Positions 50,606 to 62,585 of a DNA stretch of 64,000 nt are shown in pieces (the first letter of the stretch is position 1; every line of letters begins with the position of its first letter). The stretch lies in the NCBI GenBank assembly GCA_029168955.1, contig JAPDOI010000107.1, positions 248,001 through 312,000 on the forward strand, read 5' to 3'. A program made the position numbers and the translations under genes. The stretch is from Aplectana chamaeleonis. Taxonomy: Eukaryota > Nematoda > Chromadorea > Rhabditida > Cosmocercidae. Below the pieces are notes generated by a model that saw nothing but the letters and a program-made list of their open reading frames with translations, searched no databases and was not told the DNA's origin.

Positions 50606-51151
50606 TTAAAGGCAGTGGTCACAATGAAAAACGTTATCGAAAAAACTACAAAAATCAGCTTAGATCAAAAACAGCTCAAAAACTATGAAGGTGGCGCGGT
50701 GAAAAACGGGCTAGATTTAGAGTTACTAAGACCCTAAATTACCAGTTCGTGCACACGTGCACAGAAAGATCACAGTCTCATGCCAAGCATTCAAAAATCA
50801 TCGACACTCAGAGGAAGAAATAAATGCAAATTTACCTATTAAAACAGATAAACAATGAAAGCAAGCACTTTAGTCAATGTTTTTGACTAGATGTGTACAT
50901 AAATCCGGAGTTTCATTGATTGAAATTCGATTTCAAGCCAGCTGTTGTTCTTGATATTAGAGATCATCGATGCCGATGATGAGGGGTATGCTCGTCCACC
51001 ATCAAAAGACGAGAAAGTTCAGGCTTCAAATTTGACCCGGAACAGCGTTTTTTCCGCGATTTTTTCTTATAGGTTCTACTACTCTACACCCAGAAAAGGG
51101 TTTAGAGAGGAAAAGAAGACGAGCTTATTTGAGCGCGACCACTGCCTTTAA
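50606..51151 (+). mobile_element. Family D TTAA element
   Basis: TTAA-AGGCAGTGGTCACAATGA to GCGCGACCACTGCCT-TTAA, 546 bp. Shares its right TTAA with a family A-like copy. Confidence 0.87.
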
Positions 51152-51560
51152 AGGCACAGTGCACCCTCAGATATTAACTTTGAGATTTTCGTGTAATTGT
51201 GTAGAAGACCTCTCCTGTATAACACGTTCCAAAGGCGAGATCTCAATTCTTCCAAATAAGCGAGATATAAGCGACCACCACGGGCTCGACACCTTCCAGC
51301 CACCACCACAGGCCCGACCCCCTTCCTGATTTTCAACCTCAATAGCGGCTAGATGGAGCGATAACTTTCAACCGAGTCGTCCTTCTTGATTCTCTTTCCT
51401 ATCTATCTCCTCAATCTGTTTTGCGCGACTGTGAATGAAGAGAAATACAGGCCTGAGACCACGCGTCCACCAAATTTTCGCCCTCAAAATACAGGCATTT
51501 TCAAGGGGCCATATCTCAGTTCGTAGGGGATCTTGGACGACTCTTCATTATATGGGTACC
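51148..51560 (+). mobile_element. Truncated family A-like TTAA element
   Basis: TTAA-AGGCACAGTGCACCCTC opens it. It contains CTCAATTCTTCCAAATAAGC and AGGGGCCATATCTCAGTTCG. The right end is missing. Confidence 0.7.
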
Positions 51561-51653
51561 CTCAGTAGGCCTTAATCTAGTGCTGGCCATGCACACTTGT
51601 CACTCTAGTCTCTCAATATACCGAGTGTGGTTGTTCGAGTCGTTTTGCTCGTT

Positions 51654-51990
51654 TTAAGTCGCACACTCATGCAGCGTTTGTGAACAGTTAAAACCAAAGG
51701 TGATAGTAAATGGACCTGACAAAGGGTCAGTAAATAGTCTAACAGGTAAGATGTAAATAGGGTGTGAACGAAAAAAAAGATTGATAGCTCCCAGGAAAAT
51801 CCTCGGAGGACTTTTCGGAACCTGTCGTGACTTTCGTTCGACTTCTCCATTGCTGACGTCATCGCTTATTGAAGGTGCGGCTGAGGGCCTAGGTGCTGGG
51901 GGCGCGCTAATACGGTAGAATTTCGTAAGCAGGCAGAAACGCAGAGAACGCAGGCAACCAGAGAACATCTCATCGATCATCGCCAGTCTC
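51654..51990 (-). other. Possible coding fragment, unidentified
   Basis: A 108-codon minus frame with coding-like composition (FYRISAPPAPRPSAAPSISD, then VERKSRQVPKSPPRIFLG). No domain, uncertain splice sites, and no consistent neighbours. Confidence 0.25.
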
Positions 51991-51999
51991 CTCCTCAGA

Positions 52000-53783
52000 C
52001 AAAACTGCGTTTAGCATCCCGTTAAAGTTTGGGTGCGTTGGGTGCATTGATGTGCAAGTTGGTGGTGAAACACGGGGAATAGTGGACATGACTCGATTCT
52101 GATGACCGCGTTAACCAAAAACGAGGCGGAGCGTTCGGTGTTTCTGCAATTGCACAACTTGTAAATTTCCGCCGGCGTCCTTTAAACTTGTGAATTTCCG
52201 CCGGCGTCCTTTTTGGCTGCCTTTCTCTAAAGCTCACTTTATTCAGAAGTATGCTTGTTTTTCTTGCTTATTTTGTGCCTGTTCTTCTCATATCTATGCA
52301 GTTTTCCGCGATCTTAGAGACTTTTTCGCTACCGTGAAGGTTCTTTCTGCTCCTGAGCGACCTTCGAAAAATGCGATTTGCATTGAAGTCATATTTTACT
52401 TGAAATCCCGAAAAGACTGGGATTTCCAGAAATTCTGACGTGGGTGAAAAACGTTCCATACTTATCCCCGACTGGTTGTGATCGCGTGGTGGACAAAGTC
52501 TCGACGTAGGTGCCAAGCTAACCTCTCACCCCCATTATTTGGCTAAGTTCCCATTATTCTTGTGGTCATTTTCCCCATGTTAGCTAATGATCTTTCACTG
52601 AAGATCCAGGGTTTTACTAAAGCTATTCGTAGTGTAACGAATTGTGAGACACATATAACTAGTAACCATAAACCACTTGACCAGGAGGGCAGTAGAATTC
52701 TTTGCTTCTGATAATACGAAAGGAATGCGGACAGCGCATTAAGGCGTCGGCATAGTGGAAAGTCTGCGAGCGAGCGAGCGAATGTGGGCGTGGCCTTGAA
52801 AATTCTGCGGCGGAGTCGCAGGCATCCCCGCAGAGTGTGATTTGGATTAGAGCGCGAATGTTGATCGATTGGAGCGCGGAAGTCAATTATCTATTTTCGT
52901 CTCGTTATTTCGCAGGATGGGAGGGAAATGTGTGTGAAAATCAAACGCAAGACAATGAAATGAGATCTGATGAACAATTAAGCTCCACTGAGATGCCTGC
53001 TCACGGGATATTTAACAAATGATAGACTGAAATTTATCTATATCCATTTCATGAGGCCTCATATACCATTATTAATTACTATGATTGGTATAAAATCTTG
53101 AAACGCACCCCAGAAAAGAAACGGAAGCTGAAACTAGGTGCAAAACTAGCTGGGAGGGGGCACTCAGGATCTACACATAGAAATGAAAAGATTAATCCAT
53201 GAAAATGAAAAATTCTTTCGTTATTAGATATTTGATAGCGTTGTCACTCGTAATTTCCAAAAAAATAATGAAATTAGATCGATTTCTGAGATCAGTATCA
53301 TATATTTCTCCTTTAATCCTGAGTGCCTACCCCCAAAATAGTTTGGCACTCTGAAAATATAGCAGAAAGAAGGAATGAGAACAAGGGAGAGGGAAAGGGA
53401 AAGAAATCGTGGACATTTGAATAGAGGATGGTAATGGAGCACAAGTATTAGCAATGGAGCTCGGAAATTGGCAGCAACTCGCAAAATCGCTTGAAAATCA
53501 CAATCGTTTCACAATTTCGCATCGAGCTTCGCCGCGAAATTGCTATTTCCGCGACGGGGTAGACACTCTGCCCCCCCTCAGACAAGCCGACCGCGTCGCC
53601 TACGCGGAAGTGTTAGCAATGTCCTTTGCTCACAAAAAGTCGTTTTCATTGTTTTGCTATTCGAGAGTACTACTGGAAGTGCACATTTATGCTGCAAAAA
53701 TATTATCATCATTATGGTGAAACATTACTGCATAGATAATCTGAGATCAACAGTAGAAACATGTAGAAACGGAAGGCTATTCC
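52000..53783. other. Intergenic, no gene recognised
   Basis: A tandem duplication AATTTCCGCCGGCGTCCTTT lies at about 52160-52212. A solo end CGCACCCCAG at 53100 matches the MITE at 61792. Short frames only. Confidence 0.4.
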
Positions 53784-54835
53784 TCACGGAACCGATGCGT
53801 ACGTTTCGCTACGGTATTTGACTAAGCAACATGGTGACTTTATCAAGGAAACGTTTCTTATGCGCTCTTGCCGACCTGTCAAGTGCTTACAAAAAATATT
53901 GTTCTCTTGAACTGATCTCATCAAGGCTAGCGCTGCTCGTTTCGCACTGTGTTGGATGACGTGAACGACATGACTCAGTTTTTCAAATGGATCAACGCAA
54001 GAGTATTCCTCTAGAAGCACTTTGACCGCTCCGTTGGCTTCGTGACGCAAAAACAGGGTCACCGAGCCGAAAGCCTCCACTAATGTTCCGTCATCGTCCT
54101 CTCCCTTCATGAACACAAGGTCTTGTCTTGTGTCGCTTGGTCGTCTCCAATACTGACTGGAACTGTAAACAGTTCCGTCGATCACGATGCGGGAGCTGGA
54201 AAGAAGAAACAAGTAGTTACTCAATAATTGATCGGTACGGCTTCGAATATCGATCTTACAATGCCTGGAATCCGAGCTGGGTTACATACGACCTATGATC
54301 ATCGGTGAGCTGCGACTCCTCGACACGGCTATGCTTTGGAATGTAACAGAAGTCGTCGACGACTATATCAACAGGGAATCTTAAATTCGAATTCATAGGA
54401 CATTCTGTTTTCGAAAATAGGCCTGCCATGTGAAAGAAAAGATGGGTGAAGTCACGCCTCTCCACGTGCTCGTTGTTGACCTTCCGTGTCAAAGCCCTCA
54501 TGTCTTCATTGTGAAAGGGTTTTTCGCCCATGAGATGCCTTAGTTTTTTTAGCGATAAAAATCTGGAAAACAACTTTCAATGGTGAACGTAGCGGTCTGG
54601 TTCCAATATTGTCCACGCTGTTGGCTTGTTATACTACTGGACGAACCTTTAAACTATGACATTGGAGCTGTTGGTAGTGGTCTGATCTATCTTCATCTGC
54701 AGACGTGTATGGAAGCTTTCGAAGGGTGCCGACGAATTCTGGTAGATGCTTCCGAAAAGTCCTATTTCGTGGTCCATGGCATGATCGAATAACCACTAAA
54801 CTATGCCTAGCGTGGCTCATTTTGCTTCATCAAGT

Positions 54836-55046
54836 TAACACTCAGACGACTATCGGCCCCGAGCCGCCTGACAGTTCGGCTCGTTCTCCCAATCTGCGGG
54901 TCGGCTTCTTTTGCTGTCCGGGCCACTGCTGGTGCTTTACGGGCTGTTCCAGTTCGCCCGAATAGCAACAGCAGTGGCCCGGAGATTGGGAGAACGAGCC
55001 GAGCTGTCAGGCGGCTCCGATTGCTGTTCTGTGCGGCTCGAAGCCG
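54836..55046. repeat. Fold-back inside the Tnp2 gene
   Basis: GAGCCGCCTGACAGTTCGGC (54852) is inverted at 54985-55017, and CGGGCCACTGCTG at 54918 matches CAGCAGTGGCCCG. It lies between Tnp2 exons. Confidence 0.7.
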
Positions 55047-55523
55047 AGAATCGCCTGAGTAGGAACGTATCTCAACACCTACGTGAGATTTCATAGTGAA
55101 CATATGCGGAGTCAACGCCGTCCACACTTGCTTTGTTAACCGCGAAATGCTCTGCGCGAGTGTAATGCTTTCCGTTGTCAACGACGACGACCTCAGAATG
55201 AGTCTCACTGTAAGCCAGTAGCCGAGCAATCCAACTGCGGCTACCGGCGATGGGATAGCTTCAACGGCAGCGCACAACGGAAATGCGATGAATGATAACT
55301 GAAACAGTCGAATGCGTTTCAAGTGCTCAGTATTGTATTTATAAACGCACGTTATCCAGCTCTGTAGCGGTACATCTCAGGTCGTCCAGCGAGAGAACGA
55401 TGCTGTTTGAGTAAGTGTGGCTGTTCACTTCAGGAAGGCTCCGTTTAATAGCTGTCAAATTTCCAGGACTCAAGCTTAATCCACGGAACTTGGTGTCCTT
55501 TCGGTTGAACATGGCTGCAAATA

Positions 55524-57115
55524 CAGCGTTCGGAAATGATAGGGACACCTCTAAAAAATGAGATTTTCAAAAAATTTCTGGGAATGGTGATGAATTCTGT
55601 TCATCAATGAATTCAGCGTGATAAAAAACCTCTGTTCGCAACTTCCTTGAAACCTTGCCTAATTTCATAAGATTTTTCCTTTACTTTTAGAAAATTTCAC
55701 CGTTCGGAAATGATAGGGACACCTTGCAAAAAATGGAATTTTTCACTTCGAACAAAATTTCCCGTTACAAGTTCACTATATGAACGCAACACGAAAACAC
55801 CCAACATCTTTATTCCAATCATGGGCCGTGGTACATCGCTTACTGTTCCCGAACAAGCCCAAATACGTGTCCTCAACGCTGCCGGGCTGAGCCAAAGTCT
55901 AATTGCCTCCCAGCTCGGACGTTCCCCCAACTGCATCAGCCAGTTCCTATGAGATCCTACTCCTACGGCTTGGCGAGGAGTCCTGGACGCCCAAGAAAGG
56001 TCAGCGGTAAGGATGCACGGAGGATCAGCCGACTCTGCTCAAACAGTAGTCTGTCTTTCAACCAAATGAGGGCTCAGTTGTCGCTCAATGTGTCGAAGAC
56101 TACTGTTTGGAGCGTCGTAAACGTAGACAAAACCATCGTCCGTCAAGTGATGAAGAAGGCTCCATCACTCTCAGAAGCCCACAAATTAGCTCGACTCCGG
56201 TTTGCAAGGAACAACATGGCAGCAGACTGGTCAAAGATAAGGGATTCTCTAAAAACCCGATAAAATTTAAAAAGATAAAGGCGACATGTTCCAGGTAATT
56301 TTCTCCGACGAAAAGAAGTGTAACCTTGGTGGACCTGATGGTTCTCGATGCTATTGGAGAGATCTGCGCAAGGATCTGATGGTATTTAGTCGAAGAAATT
56401 TCGGAGGCGGTTCGCTGATGTGTTGGGGAGCATTCTGCAGCGAAGGTGTTCTGGAAATCGCCTTCACTTCGTGTCGGATGGATTCGGAGGAGTATCAAGA
56501 AACATTGTGTGCGCATCTTCTGCCGTTCTTCACTGGAAACAGGCGTCAAAGCTACATTTTCCAGCAAGATAACGCTGCGGTCCATGTCTCCAGATCCACA
56601 AAGGCGTGGCTTCAACAAAACCGAGTTCGCGTGATGGAATGGCCCGCGTGTAGTCCTGACTGCAACCCGATAGAGAGTATCTGGGGCATAATTGTGCGCC
56701 AGATTTACGTGAATAACAAGCAGTATGGGACCGAATACGAGCTATAGGCCGCTGTACTCGAAGCCTGGAGAAATTTGGATAAAAATGTGATATCCAATTT
56801 GTTCACTTCTATGCCGAATAGAATTTTTGAAATGATTTCCAACCGATATCATATTAGATTTCATGTATGTGTATATTTGTTCCCTCCTTGTTTGATAATT
56901 TTTGTTTTTTAATAGTGTTCCTATCATTTCCGAACGACGAATAATATGATAATTTAAAATAAAATATTACATTATCATGCAATTGTTATAGAAACAAGTG
57001 AACATAGGTTATTTACCTTGCTGAATTCATTGATGAGCATTACCTAACGCCGCACGCAATTTAAACATAAAGACTGTGGTTTTCAGGGGTGTCCCTATCA
57101 TTTCCGAACGCACTG
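55524..57115 (+). mobile_element. Tc3-like transposon, 1592 bp
   Basis: TA 55522-55523 and TA 57116-57117 flank ends CAGCGTTCGGAAATGATAGG and (inverted) CAGTGCGTTCGGAAATGATA. A second copy of GTTCGGAAATGATAGGGACA lies about 178 bp inside each end (55701 and 56936). This is the two-site terminal layout known from C. elegans Tc3. Between the sites the arms are diverged inverted copies (CATCAATGAATTCAGC). Confidence 0.93.
55821..56912 (+). pseudogene. Tc3-family (DD34E) transposase, decayed
   Basis: The N-terminal HTH region starts at ATG 55821 (MGRGTSLTVPEQAQIRVLNA). Catalytic motifs are intact: VIFSDEKK (Asp 1), FQQDNAAVH (Asp 2), CNPIESIWG (Glu), with WRDLRK and MVFSRRNFGGG between them. Lesions: TGA at 55950-55952 (an Arg codon in relatives), a 1-base deletion about 8 bp later, and TAG at 56745-56747 just before AAVLEAW. 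At 56237-56294 a 58-bp insertion begins ATAAGG and ends TTCCAG exactly between WSK and VIF. It is best read as an intron whose GT donor became AT. The encoded enzyme would bind the inner and outer end sites and cut at TA. It runs opposite to the Tnp2 gene it disrupts. Confidence 0.92.
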
Positions 57116-58890
57116 TAGAACGGCTTGTGCGTGAATTGTTGACTCTTCGAAGAAGCCGGCCAACCTCGTAGTCTGTCTCGTGTAATCCCTTCACTGCACA
57201 CGTGTAGTGAGTCACCTGGGAATTCAAGGGGGGAGATGATATTCATTGCCGGTCTGATTTCTGCAACAACTCGGTGTTGGTCAATAAGTGATAGTATACA
57301 CATAACATACCCCGGACTCCAGCGTTTCCAAGACTCTCATCGCCCCAGTAGTCGTCACGTGTTCTAAGGGCAGCGTTGTTGTCACCCATCCACGCTCGAC
57401 ATCTTCCTAAGCCGGTCCCTTTGGTGAAGCACTTTGAACAACCGAATTCTGACCGCCATCGAGGCAGTCCGAACAACATTCGCTGAGCCTAAACGGGGTT
57501 TTCATTCCAGCGAAGGCTCTTCTTTTAAACTGACGCACATCCATGTCGGCGATGTCTCGATACACTGTGGCAGTTATTACCCAAGCTTCTTCATTTACTA
57601 AGATCTGGATGGGCTGCTCCTGGAGAGAATCGAGCTCCGACTCGAGCCTGGTCAGCAAGATTCGGAGCAGGTCTACTGTTGGCTTAGTACTAGCATAGAG
57701 TACCCCCGCTAGCACCGAGTTGTAATAGTTGTTGGCTTCCAAACTTGGTAGATCATCTACTCTCAAGTACACGGGCCACACCTCGCGCCTTAAAGATTTA
57801 GGTTAACGACAGATTTCTCAATGAATTTCGTATTTAAAGTACTTAGATAGCCTCGAAGGTACGAAACCGTCCGTTGAAATTGGTAGAAGTAATTTCAGTT
57901 GCTTTGCGTTGAACTGTTCTCGTGATTCTGTTCGTTCCGGAGGTGGTTGAATTGCCTGAAAACCACTAAACCCTTTTGTATCCTTCATCGTAAGGTATAC
58001 TCACCCTACTTTCGTGCAGTTCACGATGGAATGCAATTATTTTTTGCACGTGTACCACCAGAGGATCTTGTAGTTGTGGTACCACAGTCATTGTTTGGAT
58101 CTCCATTCTTTGAACAGGCTTTGCTCTTTTGACGCGCATCCTAAAATCGGTTTGTATTAAGGTGCAGTAGCCTAAACAGAATAGAATTTTTACATGCTCA
58201 CTGATGAAGAGTGCAACTTCTATTGGGACAGCGACCGCGAAAGCCATCTAGTTGGCTACAACATCCGCTGCAGAAAAAACTTTGTTCCCTTTCATATGGA
58301 TCCAAAATCTTCTTGTAGAGTGGTTGTACGTCTCGGCGATACTAAAATCAAGCTTTCCTCAGATTTTTGTCAAGTAATAGAATAAACTCACCGTAACAGA
58401 TGGTGTCGCGCCGCACAAAATCGTCATCAACTTTTCTAGCCACTGGATTTGTTCGGTTGAAAAACCGAAATGTTGCAAAACATTGCATAGTATAAAATTT
58501 TATCCTCTCTGGCTGAAAATGCGATAAAAGGTAATAAAACGAAATAATACTAGCAAAAGCTAAACGTACACATCGTGTGGTCCACCTCGGGTGGTAGCCT
58601 TACTTCCCTCTCGGCATGTTCATCTTCTCTTGGTACATCTTCTACCTCGGCGTCTTCATATTCATACTGCAACTCTTCCAGTGGATCACCTTCGAACTCT
58701 TCAAGCCTTCTTACGAGGTCTGCGCGCTGCTGTCGGAGCTCTTCGTCAAGTCTCTCTGTAGTGCATTGAATGTTTTCAGTAAACAGGGTTTGATAAGAAA
58801 CAACTCGGAAAAGTACCAACGTCCGTGTCTTCTCGCTCCAGTTTGAGAAGCTGAATGCGGAATATATCGTTTCGGAATGTTCTCTGACAT

Positions 58891-58966
58891 GGTGTATTGT
58901 CTATTTGGGTAATCTTGTCGAAGAGGAAGTGACTGAAACGGAAGGACTCATGTATTCAAAATTCAG
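58891..58966. promoter_or_regulatory. 76-bp divergent intergenic region
   Basis: The start codons of the minus-strand Tnp2-like gene (58890) and the + strand 7-exon gene (58967) are back to back with 76 bp between. A shared promoter is inferred. The ATG at 58967 directly follows AAATTCAG, which could be a trans-splice acceptor in a nematode. Confidence 0.45.
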
Positions 58967-60392
58967 ATGTCGCAAAATCTCCAGAAAACACCGACGGGGC
59001 GTCCATCTTTGCGACAGCTTAACGTGCGATGTTCAACAACGCCATCTACGAAGCCAGTCCTGTTGCCTAGACAGCCTACTCCAATTTTTCGTGAGGACCA
59101 GGTGCCCCACAATCATGAGGAAACTCATAAACAAGGTTGGACCTCACCTCCTCATGCTCAGTAAAACGTATCAGTATTTTTTTGAAGGAGATCCAACTGT
59201 TCGCCCGGAGTTCAATTTTAACGAGAACGACACGCGCGTCATTCAGTCGTTGAACGATTGCGTTGATGGAGACCAGCTTCGTCTTAGTGAAGCAGCTATG
59301 TTCCTCACTGAACAAGTTCGCTGTTCCGTTTTCAGTGAACATACCTATGAAGTGGGTTTCTCTCTCATCTACTCGGAAGGTGCTCCGTATGATATGTGTT
59401 GCATCGTTCAAGAGCTTCATCAAGTCTGCAGCGCCGCGTGTCAAGAAATTCGTGTATGAACAGGACGTGCTGCACCCTGACCTATCGACGAGCCTGCAGC
59501 GCATGAGATGGGAAGGAAGACTAAGGATAGGCAAACCCAGTGTGCTTTATTCCCTCCGACGATCCACAGCATTTTCAGCTCGATATCAAAGATGCGCAGC
59601 ACGCCAGCAACTTCAAAGAGTTGCACCGCACAGTGCAGACGCGTGACGTCGGGAGGTCGATCCCAAGTGAAAGAAGTTTGGCAGTTGGAAGCTGCGTTAA
59701 CAAATGGCACATTGAAGCGGGCGAGCCCTTTGTAAAGGTACATACAACTCTCAGTTCGCAAACATCAATAAAATCGCCAATGAGAGCATTGCAGATTTGG
59801 ATAAACGAAGTTGCTTCTAAATGGAAGCCAAGAATAAACGACTCAAGTTTTCAACAGGCAACTTCCCTCTTCCGGTACCTCTTTCGAAGAGTGAGTTTAA
59901 TGCAAATGGGTGATAGTTGAAACAAATGTGAAACTTCTGAAAAACACTTTTTAGCTCACGAATCCTGCGGATGTTATTAGGACATTTGCGGTCCGCATAA
60001 ATGGAAATCGCGGCAGGTCGGCTCTTTTAACTCTGCCAGAAAGAGCCGAGGACACTCTGATCGGTAGTTATTGATCATTTCAATTTTAGATGCTAAAACT
60101 TATTTCCAATGATTATTACCCTATTCAGAATTCATGTTGGATGCGTTTAGGTACGTCTATGAAGAGCTCAGGACTGGCACTCCTGAAGGATATACGCCGT
60201 CAAGGTACTCTTGATCTTCAGATTGAAACATAACGAACTGCTCCGTTATAGATATCTTTCAGTTTTTTCCTGTCGCTGGGATCGTCAGATACTCAACGCA
60301 AGATGGTGCTCGACTGTCTCTCAAGCGAGAGAATCGCCTGGCGCACCCAGCTCTTCAAATCGATTCAGAAGGCTTTGCAAGTTTCTTCTTAA
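58967..60392 (+). CDS. Seven-exon gene of unknown function (about 322 aa), divergent from Tnp2
   Basis: Exons 58967-59135, 59188-59379, 59541-59737, 59795-59890, 59955-60063, 60129-60204 and 60263-60392 join with GT-AG borders, consistent phases and no stops. Introns are 51-161 bp. The N-terminus is Ser/Thr/Pro-rich (MSQNLQKTPTGRPSLRQ). The middle is acidic (EFNFNENDTRVIQSLND, CFIPSDDPQHFQLDIKDAQ). The C-terminal half looks helical (FQQATSLFRYLFRR, DVIRTFAVRINGNRGRS, MLDAFRYVYEELRTG, MVLDCLSSERIAWR) and ends QVSS. No signal peptide, TM segment or catalytic motif was seen. Head-to-head placement beside Tnp2 suggests a second CACTA protein (for example DNA-binding), but a host gene is equally possible. 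The exon 2 and 3 acceptors are the least certain junctions. Confidence 0.72.
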
Positions 60393-60477
60393 CCATCCAT
60401 TCCTATTCCACCGTTGGCCCACTCACATAGAAGATGCTTAATTTCAGGCAGGATATACGATCCTTCGATTACAAGGA

Positions 60478-61790
<1,313 letters not shown>

Positions 61791-61791
61791 G

Positions 61792-61952
61792 GGGTGCGTT
61801 CCAAGAAGTTTTCCATGGGAGGAAAAATGGGTCTGATAAGATATGACGAATGATAGGCCGAAAGACATGTTCATTTTGGGTGGCCTCATAAACTATCATT
61901 GGTTGGTATCACAATCAAATATGATTTCCTCCCGTGGAAATGTTCTTGGAAC
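61792..61952. mobile_element. MITE with GGGGTGCGTTCCAAGAA ends
   Basis: CTGGGGTGCGTTCCAAGAA at the left and TTCTTGGAACGCACCCCTGG at the right. The inner arms also pair (CCATGGGAGGAAA and TTTCCTCCCGTGG). A solo end of the same family is at 53096-53110. No clear target duplication. Confidence 0.75.
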
Positions 61953-62258
61953 GCACCCCTGGATTCCATTCGACGTAAGCATGACTTGTTTCTATTTCTA
62001 TGTCTGACCGCTTTCAGGGTTAGGCGCGGGGGGGAAGCTGTACCTGAGCTGTCTGAGCCGCGGAGGGGGAAAGAGGTCTGAGTTTCGCCGGAGCACCAAG
62101 TGGACCCTCCCAAAAGGGGGTATATACTGTTAAAGATCTGTTTTTATTGGGTAAACTTCGCCTTTTGTGGATGTGTAGAATAGTGCGATATATTGCGCAA
62201 CACAGTTCTTGAATACTTAAGTTTTCGGAGACAGATTCAGGACCGCAATGCGGACTAC
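61953..62258. other. No gene recognised
   Basis: Purine-rich tract GGCGCGGGGGGGAAGC near 62023. Short frames only. Confidence 0.4.
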
Positions 62259-62585
62259 GATCTACCAACTGATAATATCACTTGATATGATAAGCGGTTA
62301 GAAGTAAAGTAGTTAATGTGAAACAGTAAGTAATAAACTTGTTAGTCACTTTCCTTGTCCCTTTCCATCAAAAAGTACAGCCTACAACGTGTTTTAGCGA
62401 TTTGATCTACCAACTGATAATATCACTTGATATGATAAGCGGTTAGAAGTAAAGTAGTTAATGTGATACAGTAAGTAATAAACTTGTTAGTCACTTTCCT
62501 TGTCCCTTCCCATCAAAAAGTACAGCCTACATCGTGTTTTAGCGATTTGATCTACCAACTGATAATATCACTTGATATGATAAGC
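62259..62585 (+). repeat. 145-bp tandem repeat, 2.3 units
   Basis: Units begin GATCTACCAACTGATAATAT at 62259, 62404 and 62549. The first two differ at only a few bases. The third stops after TGATATGATAAGC. Confidence 0.93.

Larger units (their letters stand above)
53818..58890 (-). pseudogene. CACTA/EnSpm-type Tnp2-like transposase gene, interrupted
   Basis: A multi-exon DDE transposase of the animal CACTA (EnSpm/Tnp2) class, which cuts and pastes its own element. Exons recognised: 58821-58890 (ATG), 58570-58755, 58392-58512, 58202-58341, 58005-58140, 57843-57955, 57311-57788, 57118-57260 continuing at 55351-55521, from 55297, about 54663-54795, about 54256-54555, and the last to 53818. Landmarks are a cysteine motif FCSGCCSQLDGFRGRC, the first catalytic Asp in PISTDG, WPVYLRVDDLP, FGCSKC, GNAGVRG, the second Asp/His in FPGDSLHVCSEGIT, and the C-terminal VIDGTVYSSSQYW ... 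AFGSVTLF. A frameshift lies in exon 3 (T-run near 58475), another break near 57430-57480, and a third near 57160. A Tc3-like element sits inside one exon. The first five junctions are otherwise phase-exact. A fold-back (54836-55046) and an unassigned frame (55085-55225) blur the middle. Family is certain; this copy is inactive. Confidence 0.88.

Noticed and set aside
54807..55322. 171-codon minus frame as a single exon
   Set aside because: Its first part is a real Tnp2 exon, but the rest runs through a fold-back element and is not continuous coding sequence.
59076..59761. Minus-strand frames of 106 and 152 codons
   Set aside because: They overlap plus-strand exons whose junctions and phases fit exactly; the minus frames have no consistent exon structure.
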